This document shows, piece after piece, positions 55,601-62,600 of a stretch of 64,000 bases of DNA. The position numbers and the translations under genes were made by a program. The DNA comes from Numida meleagris (taxonomy: Eukaryota > Chordata > Aves > Galliformes > Numididae). Position 1 is the first letter of the stretch. Each line of letters starts with the position of its first letter. The stretch covers positions 6,370,793 through 6,434,792 of the forward strand of contig NC_034424.1 in assembly GCF_002078875.1 (NCBI RefSeq). The letters run 5' to 3'. Under the pieces are notes generated by a model. That model saw only the letters and a list, made by a program, of their open reading frames with translations. It had not been told where the DNA came from and ran no database searches.

Positions 55601-58600
55601 GTCCGCCTGACTTTTGTAACAAGAACAGACACTGATGGCTTCAAGATAACAGACAGAATTTGTTTTTTATTAATCTCAGTATCAAAACCAAATATGTTTA
55701 GTTGCACCTACCTGTATTTTGGATTTCATTCCTTGCAAAGACTGTACAAGTGGAATTCCATAGGCAAGAGTTTTACCTTCATAAAAGGAGGAAAATTGGA
55801 AGAGCCTCCATGAAAAAAAAAACAACTGTGGTACTCCAGAAAATAAAAGTATAATTCACTCCACTACTCTTAAACTGAGGTCAGAACTTGGAGAAGTTTT
55901 AATTAAGTAGAATGTTTCCAGTAACGAAGACTGGCAGATCATTCACTCAAGGGTTAAATTAAAAAGGAGAGGTGGCAGAATCTGTCTAAGATCCATCTAA
56001 ATAAATATTTCCATCCACCCAAGAAAATGTGACATCAAGACAGCTTATTGTAGAGTAAGCACATAAGCTTACTCATTAAGGGTGTGTGCTGCTTAGCTCC
56101 ACTGGCCTCCTGGACTTGCACTCCCAGCACAAGCCTTGGAACAGGCCCATGCGCAATGGCTGGCAGCTGCACATCAACATTCAGTCCCACCACTGTGCAC
56201 TGTGTCATTACAGAAGTTTGCACAGCATCTGCTTGTGCCACAACAGTCCCACACCAGGGTTCTGAGCCTGTCACTCTCATAAGCTGTACTAGGAACATGA
56301 TGTTTTGGTTCTTTATTTCAGATCCAACTTAAAATGCCCTAGGAATGGAAACTGGCAATTAAAACACTGACCTGAACCAGTCTGAGATCTCACTAGAGCA
56401 TCTTTGCCTTGCAGGAGCACAGGAATTGTTTGCTTCTGAACACTGCATAGCAAACAAAATGGTTAGGAAATACAGATGCAACAGAGCATAGAAACCTAAG
56501 GTTTAACATACAGTGACCGCTTCAAAACTGTTTACCACAAATTCCCCGTGTTCATCTCTGCTGTATAGCTACACCACTAAAGGTGACTTTTGAGGGAAGT
56601 CACATATCATACATGTCAGATATGATAAATCAAGAAAAAGATGACTTTACGATTTAAGTATCAAATCAGGAGCTAGGAGTTCGAGGTTCCATCTCTACCC
56701 ACGACAATGACTTGCTATGTAACTATGGCACCCAAAATGTGAAACAAACAAACCCCATGGGAATTGGGTCAGCTTAACAGTTACTGCTGTCTTCACAAAC
56801 CAATTATATGTAATGAAACAATCATATACGATTGGCTTTAAGAGTTAGTGAAGTGTGAAGTTCTTAAATGGATTTGCTTACCTGGTCATACTACATATCT
56901 TCAGAACTGTAGTTATTGTGGCTATCTAGAAAGAGAATTAACAGGAGTAAACAAGTTTTGTTGTCAAGCTGTCTCTGTTGTTACTTTTGTAGCACAAGAC
57001 AAAGCAAAAATCAGAAAACACATACTTATTCTCTACTAGCCCAGCTCAGCCAAATGGAAAAGTTCCAATATCCTCATAATGCTTCTACTAGTTCATCAGA
57101 ATTATACCTCCGCTGACACACAGGAAACACCAGATTCGTTAAAATACTGAAACTCTCAAATAGTTTTCAGTGGTTTTGGCATTACAGACGGAAACAGCAA
57201 AGGGTGCTGAGCCCTTGTGTGCAGGGATGTGTCAGGATACTGGTCAGCACACTGAGCTAAGAGACTGCAACACAAAGTGCTGCTGAGCCTGTCCAAGTTG
57301 CCATGAATATAAGCACATCCCTCATCTTTCAAAAAGCACCCCCTCTCAAATAGCACGTTCCAAGGCACAAAGCCTCCACAGCACTCACCAGGTGTGGATG
57401 GAGGTCCAACTGGCTGAAAGAATCTGTAGTGAAAACATTTTCTTGCACCTGCTGCACTGCTTTTCTGAGTTAGGGGAAACAAAGCAAAGCATACAGTACA
57501 GTTATAAATTACACATTAATTTTGTGTAAAAAGGAAAGAAACCAAATGACAAGCAATTGCTCTGAATTTCAGGCATCAAAACTTTTGTTGTTGCTGAAAG
57601 ATACCTGTGAATTTCTGGGATATTGGGGTTGTTTCTAAACAGGCTGGATGTCTTAATGAAAAGTTTGCTTTTCTGGCTTTCATTTTGGCCGTCAGTCGGT
57701 TGCTTCTTAGGAAGAGATCTTTTTGATGAGCTTCCCTTTTCCCCGCTGTCAGTCTCTGCAGCACGTTTCTTGACGTTGTTTACTGATGGCTTAGGTTTAC
57801 GTTTCAGAGGTGGGTTTCCATGTGCTGATGACGGGAGCTTTCTTTTCAGAGCATTAGGCTGCTTTGATGTTAGCAAACAAACCAGAGAGCAAGAATGCAT
57901 TAATGGATGAGGATTGAGTACGTGACACCATGTCTCACTCACAGTGAACAGAAATATTAGTCCGAAAATTGATCGCTTCTTTTTTAAATCCTCTGCACCT
58001 TAATTAAAGAAACAAAGCTAGATTTTTATATATAAACGTATATTTGTAAATAAACTAGGAACTGTTTAGCTGCAAAAAATCATTCCTAAAAACTCTGCAA
58101 ATGCCCTCATTTCATTACAACAACCCCTACATGCTTCTTGTTTTTTCTAAGAACCCCATCCTTCATTCCAACCCGTGCTTCTGCAAGCTTTTAAGATTTC
58201 TGGCCTCCTTTTCTTTGATCACAATTGGATTCTTTTCCTTAGCTTCTAACCTGAAGAAAGATTTTTCCCTCCAGAAACAGTGAAGCAAGAAACTAATTTC
58301 ACCTCCTTTGTCCCTAAAGCTCTTTCCTATTCCTCAGCCCTTTTCAATGAACTTGTTTTCCTTGAAACATTTGCAGAACTCTCCTGAAACAGGCAAAATC
58401 CCTGCAGAACCTTGCCTCACCTGTTCCTCTCTCCTCCCCACTTTTAGTTGGGCACCATACTTCTCTCTATCCCTCTGTGAACCGTAACGTTCTCAAGCTC
58501 TATTCATTTCTTTCTCTCCTTACTTCACGTTTTTTGGCTCTAAAGATCTTCTCAGGTCGGATTCCCAGCTATGGTAGAACACACCGAGCTCCACGCAGTT

Positions 58601-59224
58601 ACTGAATCCCACCCGCTCACCCCAGCCGGGGTTCTCTGCACCTGAGCTGACGCCTCTCACACCCGGGTGAGCATCCCCCGGGCAGGCTGCACGCCGACCC
58701 GCGTGTGATCGCTCCTCTTTACCCTCTGTGTCCTCCCTCCACATGGATTTACGCTGTCCGAAGCGCCCAGCCCTCCCCAGGCTCTTCTCGACCAGCTCTG
58801 TGGGAGCTGCCACGCGCCATCCGCAAAACACGTCCCTCGCTTATCCGCCGAAACCCAACCGAACAAAACCCGATCCTTCCACCCGCAGTAAGGTTTGCTA
58901 TCAGAGCGCTCACAGGGGAGTTGCTCTACCCCAGCGTGCCCACTGGAATCAGGATCACTGCGGTTGGAAAAGCCATCCACGTTCCCCCGCAGCGCCCGGT
59001 GCCCGCTGACCCGTCCCTCAGCGCCGCATCCCCGCGCTCCGAGCAGCTCCGGACGGCGCCCGCGCCGCTCCCTTCCCCCGTGCAGCCCCGCACGCGCCGC
59101 TCCGGCCCCGCGGTTCCTCTCCCAACCAACCCGCTCAGACAGGAGGGCCCGGAGCTCGGCCCCGCGCACCTACCCGCCTGGGAGCCGAGCTGAGGTTGAG
59201 GAGCAGCGGCCCGTCCTCCTCCAT
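16480..59224 (-). CDS. DDX31: DDX31, DEAD-box ATP-dependent RNA helicase (20 coding exons)
   Basis: Twenty exons between 59224 and 16480 splice into one 2133-base frame (710 aa plus stop), all at GT..AG sites and with every codon phase matching. All helicase motifs are intact: Q motif around [10 protein letters not shown] (141-150), Walker A SQTGSGKT (162-169), PTREL (200-204), TPGRL (250-254), DEAD (275-278), SAT (309-311), ARGLD (476-480) and HRIGRTAR (501-508). The C-terminal extension with [16 protein letters not shown] is characteristic of the DDX31/yeast Dbp7 group, and the last exon has a lysine run. Family knowledge: a nucleolar helicase needed for 60S ribosomal subunit assembly. The human protein is longer (851 aa from memory), mainly through a longer N-terminus; the start chosen here is the first ATG of the exon next to the shared promoter, in good context. 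It ends tail-to-tail with BARHL1 and starts head-to-head with GTF3C4. Confidence 0.95.
16514..16535 (-). repeat. DDX31: coding trinucleotide run (AAG/AAA, poly-Lys)
   Basis: A CTT/TTT run on the plus strand, read as AAG and AAA codons, gives KKKKKKK near residues 693-699. It is part of the basic nucleolar-type tail of DDX31 and is a likely site of length variation. Confidence 0.8.
17283..17325 (+). mobile_element. MIR-like ancient SINE relic
   Basis: The stretch CTTCTGCCACTGCCCTGCTC followed by TGTGACCTTGGGCAAATTTC follows the MIR core (CTCTGCCACTTAC..GTGTGACCTTGGGCAAGT). It is short and diverged. Identification is by remembered consensus. Confidence 0.5.
18485..18570. promoter_or_regulatory. 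candidate regulatory island in DDX31 intron 19
   Basis: Contains a CAGGTG E-box (18511-18516), CAATTAG (18528-18534), TAAATCAATA (18535-18544) and a CAGCTG E-box (18562-18567). AT-rich with clean motif words, unlike its flanks. Enhancer function is inferred. Confidence 0.3.
18955..19020 (+). mobile_element. MIR-like ancient SINE relic
   Basis: CATCCTTGGGCAAAGTATTT and AACCTCTTTGTCC, then a CCATTCTCCCACCTCGTAA segment, parallel the MIR words CCTTGGGCAAGTCACTTAAC / CTTCCTCATCTGTAA. Very diverged. Confidence 0.5.
19824..19925 (-). mobile_element. CR1 LINE 3' tail fragment
   Basis: CATAGGATCGTTAAGGTTGG, then AAAAGACCACTGAGATCATC and TAGTCCAAACACAACCC are the complement of the CR1 3' end (..GGACTAGATGATCT..CCAACC..ATTCTATG). 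Sense is minus, the same direction as DDX31 transcription. It is only about 100 bp, 5'-truncated. Confidence 0.88.
21815..21900. promoter_or_regulatory. candidate regulatory island in DDX31 intron 19
   Basis: TATAATTAAA (21821-21830) and ACAATTAAAA (21871-21880) flank a CpG-containing segment (CCACGCCTCGCACGTTAC) that is unusual for an otherwise CpG-poor intron. Function is inferred. Confidence 0.3.
22838..22908. promoter_or_regulatory. candidate homeodomain-site cluster in DDX31 intron 19
   Basis: CAATTA (22841-22846), GGATTAG (22851-22857), TTAATTG (22861-22867), GCTAATG (22872-22878) and CAATTA (22892-22897) lie within 60 bases. Three of these are CAATTA/TAATTG sites of the kind bound by BarH proteins. 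It has the look of a conserved noncoding element. Confidence 0.4.
24144..24321 (-). CDS. DDX31: DDX31 coding exon 19
   Basis: Acceptor after a T-rich tract (TTTCTCCCCAG); donor AAAAAG|GTAGGC. Encodes A601-R660, including the conserved [20 protein letters not shown] and [19 protein letters not shown] segments of the C-terminal extension. Confidence 0.93.
24322..28150 (-). other. DDX31: DDX31 intron 18, no exon seen
   Basis: 3.8 kb without coding exons. A (TA)n run lies at about 24369-24381, and a POU/E-box word cluster at 26940-27045. Confidence 0.75.
26940..27045. promoter_or_regulatory. candidate POU/E-box element in DDX31 intron 18
   Basis: CAGCTG E-box (26949-26954), TTAATTATTCAT (26960-26971; complement ATGAATAATTAA resembles POU-IV sites) and an exact octamer ATTTGCAT (27030-27037). 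POU4F3 is a known hair-cell regulator, and BARHL1 is a hair-cell gene, so a link is plausible but only inferred. Confidence 0.35.
28151..28262 (-). CDS. DDX31: DDX31 coding exon 18
   Basis: Acceptor CTTGTAG; donor AAAAAAAG|GTCGGT, weaker than consensus at +3. Encodes residues 564-600 ([37 protein letters not shown]) and the first base of A601. Confidence 0.93.
29760..30180. promoter_or_regulatory. candidate conserved noncoding block in DDX31 intron 17
   Basis: About 400 bases with TTTAATAAAC, CACTTTAATAATGAAA (30063-30078), AAATTAATGAG (30112-30122), CTGTTATTAAAAAG and GTTGTCAAAG (30136-30145). The block is low in repeats and has evenly spread TAAT words. Appearance fits an ancient enhancer; this is inference. 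Confidence 0.35.
32209..32250. repeat. 17-bp direct repeat, 2.5 copies
   Basis: CTCAAGAAGCCTACCCC occurs exactly twice (32209-32225, 32226-32242), followed by a partial CTCAAGAA (32243-32250). The identity is perfect, so it is recent. Confidence 0.95.
32250..32293. repeat. 44-bp segment, copy A (partner at 34200-34242)
   Basis: AACACCCCTCTTGATGGGTG followed by TTACTCTCACGTTCATTCAG then AGCT. It differs from copy B by a few substitutions and one one-base indel. The flanks do not match. Confidence 0.8.
33831..33912 (-). CDS. DDX31: DDX31 coding exon 17
   Basis: Acceptor TTGCTGCTTCAG; donor AAG|GTGAGT. Completes N536 and encodes [20 protein letters not shown] and LHRPGSK (537-563). Confidence 0.93.
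34200..34242. repeat. 44-bp segment, copy B (partner at 32250-32293)
   Basis: AACACCCCTCCTGATGGATG followed by CACTCTCACATTCATTCAG then AGCT. Same orientation as copy A, 1.95 kb away, on the other side of exon 17. Confidence 0.8.
35740..35850. promoter_or_regulatory. candidate element with inverted GATA pair in DDX31 intron 16
   Basis: AGATAA (35794-35799), a five-base spacer and TTATCT (35805-35810) form a perfect inverted pair. Nearby are ATAAATTAGTTAG (35769-35781) and unusual intronic CpGs (GGCCGCCGTTAGG). The factor binding is inferred. Confidence 0.35.
36404..36470. repeat. imperfect palindromic ancient repeat (uncertain family)
   Basis: GGGTCAGATCCTCACCTCCT, GTAAATCAG and later CATTTACACCAGCTGAAGAT form roughly inverse-complementary ends. 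The words TCAGATCCTCA..TGTAAATCAG and TTTACACCAGCTGA are common in old sauropsid repeats as I remember them. I cannot name the family. Confidence 0.4.
38525..38649. promoter_or_regulatory. AT-rich homeodomain-word island beside DDX31 exon 16
   Basis: AATTAATAAATTC (38540-38552), TATTAAAAC (38554-38562) and GGTTAATTAGC (38600-38610) in the first 125 bases of intron 16. Could be an enhancer, a splicing enhancer or simply AT-rich intron. Confidence 0.3.
38650..38789 (-). CDS. DDX31: DDX31 coding exon 16 (motif VI)
   Basis: Acceptor TTTTTGAAG; donor AA|GTGAGT. Encodes residues 490-535, with motif [10 protein letters not shown] (501-508) and [20 protein letters not shown]. The CpG content is higher than in the flanking introns. 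Confidence 0.94.
38790..40787 (-). other. DDX31: DDX31 intron 15, nothing notable
   Basis: 2.0 kb of single-copy sequence. A short CA/CATA simple repeat lies at about 40754-40778, next to the exon 15 donor. Confidence 0.75.
40788..40838 (-). CDS. DDX31: DDX31 coding exon 15 (motif V)
   Basis: Acceptor AATTTTAAAG; donor CAG|GTAGGT. Encodes [17 protein letters not shown] (473-489), which contains motif V ARGLD. Confidence 0.94.
44825..44915 (-). mobile_element. MIR-like ancient SINE relic
   Basis: The stretch ATCCCCATTTTACAGATGGG then GAACTGAAGCACGGAGA matches the MIR core in antisense (CCCATTTTACAGATGAGGAAACTGAGGC). It is the clearest of the four MIR-like relics in the window. Confidence 0.65.
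46598..46700 (-). mobile_element. MIR-like ancient SINE relic
   Basis: ATTTAACATGTGAGATGCAG, then CTCAAGGTCAGACAGCGAGC and AAGTCTTCTGTTCTACCATT parallel antisense MIR words (CCAAGGTCACACAGCTAGT; CCAGGTCTTCTGACTCC). It ends about 55 bases before DDX31 exon 14. Confidence 0.55.
46756..46815 (-). CDS. DDX31: DDX31 coding exon 14
   Basis: Acceptor AATTCTCTAG; donor ACT|GTAAGT. Encodes [20 protein letters not shown] (453-472) in the second RecA-like domain. Confidence 0.94.
46816..48948 (-). other. DDX31: DDX31 intron 13, nothing notable
   Basis: 2.1 kb. No repeat family or exon recognised. Confidence 0.7.
48949..49125 (-). CDS. DDX31: DDX31 coding exon 13 (motif IV region)
   Basis: Acceptor TTTTTTTGCAG; donor GAA|GTAAGC. 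Encodes residues 394-452: [20 protein letters not shown], a variable Ser/Glu-rich segment (about 424-442), and [13 protein letters not shown]. Confidence 0.94.
49422..49657 (-). CDS. DDX31: DDX31 coding exon 12
   Basis: Acceptor TGTGGTTTAG; donor AAG|GTGAGA. Encodes G315-K393: [17 protein letters not shown], a poorly conserved Lys/Glu/Ser linker (about 333-360), then [20 protein letters not shown]. It joins the two RecA-like domains. Confidence 0.94.
50295..50401 (-). CDS. DDX31: DDX31 coding exon 11 (motif III)
   Basis: Acceptor GCTTTTGTAG; donor GAAG|GTAGGG. Encodes [20 protein letters not shown] and [15 protein letters not shown] (280-314), with motif III SAT (309-311). Confidence 0.94.
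50490..50740. repeat. possible old dispersed repeat in DDX31 intron 10 (uncertain)
   Basis: AGACCTGATCAGATCTTTGG then CCCATCTAGC resembles a phrase found in dispersed sauropsid repeats (GATCCTTGGTCCATCTAGCCC), as I remember it. Borders and family cannot be set by eye. Confidence 0.3.
50780..50899 (-). CDS. DDX31: DDX31 coding exon 10 (motifs Ib and II)
   Basis: Acceptor TTAAATCAG; donor ACAG|GTAAAC. Encodes L240-D278, with TPGRL (250-254) and the DEAD box (275-278) at the exon end. Confidence 0.95.
51687..51751 (-). CDS. DDX31: DDX31 coding exon 9
   Basis: Acceptor TTCCTTTCTGTAG; donor CCAG|GTAGGA. Encodes [20 protein letters not shown] and A (218-238) plus two bases of R239. GG of motif GG is visible. 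Confidence 0.94.
51752..54840 (-). other. DDX31: DDX31 introns 8 and 7 (around exon 8), nothing notable
   Basis: 3.1 kb broken only by the 42-base exon 8. A phrase near 52225-52270 (GCAGGAGTTTTTGCCATTTA) looks like an old dispersed repeat, but is too short to call. Confidence 0.6.
53246..53287 (-). CDS. DDX31: DDX31 coding exon 8
   Basis: Acceptor GATTTCCTTAG; donor AAG|GTAAGA. Encodes [14 protein letters not shown] (204-217), completing motif Ia PTREL with exon 7. Confidence 0.93.
54841..54885 (-). CDS. DDX31: DDX31 coding exon 7 (motif Ia)
   Basis: Acceptor CTGTTTGCAG; donor GAG|GTAGGT. Encodes [15 protein letters not shown] (189-203). Confidence 0.94.
55712..55776 (-). CDS. DDX31: DDX31 coding exon 6 (end of Walker A)
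   Basis: Acceptor CTTTTATGAAG; donor CAG|GTAGGT. Encodes the last two bases of G167 and [21 protein letters not shown] (168-188). The intron splits the glycine of GKT in the Walker A motif. Confidence 0.94.
56372..56442 (-). CDS. DDX31: DDX31 coding exon 5 (Q motif, Walker A)
   Basis: Acceptor TTGCTATGCAG; donor TTCAG|GTCAGT. Encodes [20 protein letters not shown] and TGS (144-166). Confidence 0.95.
56882..56925 (-). CDS. DDX31: DDX31 coding exon 4
   Basis: Acceptor TCTCTTTCTAG; donor CCAG|GTAAGC. Encodes [14 protein letters not shown] (129-142) and two bases of S143. Confidence 0.92.
57389..57464 (-). CDS. DDX31: DDX31 coding exon 3
   Basis: Acceptor CCCCTAACTCAG; donor CTG|GTGAGT. Completes R103 and encodes [25 protein letters not shown] (104-128), the segment just before the helicase core. 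Confidence 0.94.
57605..57861 (-). CDS. DDX31: DDX31 coding exon 2
   Basis: Acceptor AACATCAAAG (an alternative AG three bases further in would drop one Gln); donor CACAG|GTATCT. Encodes residues 18-102, a lysine-rich low-conservation region, ending with the conserved [17 protein letters not shown]. Confidence 0.9.
57862..59173 (-). other. DDX31: DDX31 intron 1
   Basis: 1.3 kb. The right 500 bases are CpG-rich and belong to the shared promoter island; the left part is ordinary AT-rich intron. Long minus-strand frames at 58.6-59.2 kb are compositional. Confidence 0.7.
59174..59224 (-). CDS. DDX31: DDX31 coding exon 1
   Basis: ATG at 59224-59222 in GGCGCGATGG context, encoding [17 protein letters not shown], then donor CGG|GTAGGT. 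It joins exon 2 in phase 0. There is little sequence similarity to the human N-terminus I remember, so the start is supported by context, splice phase and position next to the shared promoter rather than by homology. Confidence 0.7.
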
Positions 59225-59351
59225 CGCGCCGAGGCCGCCGTGCTCAGGCAGCGCCGGGGCAGCCCCACCGCGCGGCGCGGGGCCTTCGGCGGCGGCGGCG
59301 GCGCATGCGCAGTGCGGCGGGGCGGCCGTGAGGCGGCGGTAAGATGGCGGC
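59225..59351. promoter_or_regulatory. bidirectional CpG promoter of DDX31 and GTF3C4
   Basis: Only 119 bases separate the two divergent start codons (59224 and 59344). Within it are the perfect NRF1 palindrome GCGCATGCGC (59301-59310) and the YY1-type word AAGATGGCGGC (59341-59351), whose ATG is the GTF3C4 start codon. No TATA box is seen. This is typical of paired housekeeping genes; the two 5'UTRs must be very short or overlap. Confidence 0.85.
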
Positions 59352-59679
59352 GGCGGAGAGCGGGGGCAGCCCCTCGCTGCCGGCGGCGGGGGAGGAGGAG
59401 CCGCCGCTGGGGCTCGATTCGCTCGTCGAGGAGGCGGCGGCCGCGGCGGCCAGCGCCGGGTTCCGGCTGACGGCGGTCAGGAGAGAACCGGCGGTGCGGC
59501 TGCAGCACGGGGTCAGCGGGTTGGAACCGCTGGCCTGGTCGGAAGACCACCGGGTGTCGGTGAGCACGGCCCGCAGCATCGCCGTCCTGGAGCAGCTGAG
59601 CGACGTGCACAGCGGCGGGCAGGAGATGGTCATCCACCGCACGGCCGTGCCCGCGCCCGGCGCCGCCTGTCTCCTCAAG
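59344..59679 (+). CDS. GTF3C4: GTF3C4 coding exon 1
   Basis: 112 codons ending ACLLK before donor AAG|GTGAGT. The frame stays open into the intron to 59778, but the orthologous sequence stops at the donor. Confidence 0.95.
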
Positions 59680-62600
59680 GTGAGTCGCTGCGGCCCCGCG
59701 GGATCCCGCTGCGCTGTGCCGGCCCTGCTCGGGGTCAGACCGCCGTACGTGCACGGTGCCGGGGCGCAGCGACGCTGAGGTGAAGCTGCTCCTCTAAGAA
59801 CCGCTTCGGTGCCAACCCTCTGAGAACTGTCCGAGGGCAGTTTTGAGTAGAAGCGCTTCGTGTGTTCCTGTTCGAGCTGAAAGATTTCCACAGCAGGAAC
59901 TGCTTTGTTCTTCTAGGCGTGCATCGCATCTTCTACACTCCTTAGCCCACGCAGGAGTCAGCTCCAGCTGAGCGTCTCATTCAGCAATAATTCTGTTGGG
60001 ACAGCTCTGATTATTATTATTTTTTTTCCTGAACAACACTTGAGATAATGTAAAGCACCCGATATTTCACGTTACTCCAATCTGAACGTTATTTGAAATA
60101 GCCCTATGGACACCTTTCAGAACTGGTGTGTGAAAACATTCTTCGGTTCAGCAGACAAAGATTGAAAAGCCCAAAGTCCTGGAGGGACACTGACGGTTGG
60201 ACTAGGCGATCTTTGAAGCCTTTTCCAACCTTAATGATTCTAAGTCAAAACTTTTACAAATTTTGTCCAACAGAGAAGCTTAAAGCGCCAAGAGCAAGGT
60301 CAAATAACGATTAATTTGAACACTGTAACACAGGCTGTGATAGAAGATGCTCTGTTTCACACAGTTCAGGCTGGAGCAGGCTCTGAGCACCTGACTATGC
60401 TGTATGTATCCCCGTTCATTGCAGGAAGTCGGACCAGGTGGCCTTTAAAGGTCCCTTCCAACTCAAAAGATTCCATGGTAATTAATTCTAAAAAAGCCTT
60501 CTTAAAATAACATTCTAAACCTTGTGTTTTCCTGTTGTCTTTCAGGTTGGTCCAAAAAAGGAGGTAGCAGAATGTAAAGAAAAGTTTGCAAATTCCATGG
60601 ATCCGACAGTTAGTCAAACTTTTATGCTGGATCGCGTGTTCAATCCCGAGGGAAAGTCGCTGCCGCCCATGCGAGGATTCAAGTACTCCAGCTGGTCGCC
60701 GCTGGGCTGTGATGCCAACGGCAGGTGCCTGCTTGCAGCTTTAACCATGGACAATCGATTGACCATCCACGCAAACCTCAACAGGCTGCAGTGGGTGCAG
60801 CTGGTGGACCTGACGGAAATTTACGGGGAGCGTTTGTATGAAGCCAGTTACAGACTGACGAAGGCCGACACTCCCAGGGGAGAACTGGAAGACTTCTCTG
60901 AATTTCAGCGACGGCACAGCATGCAGACCCCAGTACGCATGGAGTGGTCGGGTATCTGCACCACTCAGCAGGTTAAACATAACAACGAATGCCGGGATGT
61001 TGGCAGCGTGCTCTTAGCAGTGCTCTTTGAAAACAGTAACATTGCGGTTTGGCAATTTCAGCTTCCGTTTCTGGGTAAGGAATCAATTACTTCTTGCAAT
61101 ACCATAGAGTCTGGAATAAGTTCTCCGAGTGTCCTGTCTTGGTGGGAATATGAACATAACAACCGAAAGATGAGCGGACTTATTGTAGGGAGTGCTTTCG
61201 GACCAGTTAAAATCCTTCCCGTCAATCTAAAAGCGGTCAAAGGCTACTTTACACTCAGACAGCCCGTAGTCTTATGGCAAGAAATGGACCAGTTGCCAGT
61301 GCATAGTATCAAATGTATTCCGCTTTACCATCCCTACCAGAAATGTAGCTGTAGCTTAGTGGTGGCTGCAAGAGGATCTTATGTGTTTTGGTGTCTTCTC
61401 TTGATATCCAAGGCGGGTCTGAATGTCCATAATTCCCACGTGACGGGGCTACATTCTTTGCCAATTGTATCTATGACAGCAGACAAACAGAATGGCACCG
61501 TGTATACCTGCTCCAACGATGGAAAGGTAAGGCAGCTGATTCCTATATTTACAGATGTTGCTTTAAAGTTTGAGCACCAGCTGATTAAGCTCTCCGAAGT
61601 GTTTGGCTCTGTAAGGACTCATGGAATAGCTGTTAGCCCCTGCGGTGCGTACTTAGCGGTTATTACGACCGAGGGCATGACTAACGGCCTTCACCCCGTT
61701 AACAAAAACTACCAAGTTCAGTTCGTTACTCTTAAGACTTTTGAGGAGGCAGCTGCACAGCTCTTGGAATCTTCTGTTCAGAACCTTTTCCGGCAAGTGG
61801 ACTTGACAGATCTTGTACGCTGGAAAATCTTGAAGGATAAGCATATTCCTCAATTTTTACAGGAAGCACTGGATAAAAAGATTGAGAGCTGTGGTTCTAC
61901 TTATTTCTGGCGGTTTAAACTGTTTCTCCTGAGGATTTTGTACCAGTCAATGCAGAAAGCTCCCTCAGAGGTGATGTGGAAACCTTCACACGAGGATGCA
62001 AAAATACTGATATCTGATTCCCCTGGAATGGGCAGCACTGAAGACGATCAAGAGGAAGGAACTTCTAAACAAGCCAGCAAGCAGAGCCTATGTGACACAG
62101 GCAAAGGTATGGACATAGATGACACTGCAGATGATTCTCTTCCTCAGTCAAGTGACATAGGAGGCCGTGAGCCAATGGAAGAAAAGCTTCTTGAAATACA
62201 GGCACAAATTGAGGCAGTAGAAATGCACTTGACACGAGAACACATGAAACGGGTGTTGGGAGAAGTTTATCTACACACATGGATTACAGAAAACACCAGT
62301 ATTCCCACCAGAGGAGTCTGTGATTTCTTAATGTCCGATGACGGATATGATGACAGAACAGCACGAGTAAGTGCACCTCTATGCTCCGGGGATTTGGTGT
62401 TACAAGTTACTTCTTTCACCCCCTTCCACAGCCTTAAATGAGAACGCAGCTTGGGTGGGAAAGAGAACTGTAATCATGTAATCCTCACTAGACAGGTCCT
62501 ATAGTGCATACCTTAAGTTGTCCTTCCTAGAAATTATGGAACAAGAGGGAATGCAAATACAGATGTTGCAATCTGGATCAGGTACAATAAGGACTAAACA

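Larger units (their letters stand above)
59680..60545 (+). other. GTF3C4: GTF3C4 intron 1
   Basis: 866 bases, of which about 200 are two adjacent CR1 tails (60165-60245 and 60361-60478). Otherwise nothing notable. Confidence 0.8.

Noticed and set aside
58657..59193. Overlapping frames of 160-170 codons on both strands near the shared promoter
   Set aside because: Lie in CpG-island sequence of DDX31 intron 1; no splice support.
60522..60545. Apparent start of the GTF3C4 exon 2 frame at 60522
   Set aside because: This is intron sequence with the polypyrimidine tract; the acceptor CAG at 60543-60545 sets the exon start at 60546.
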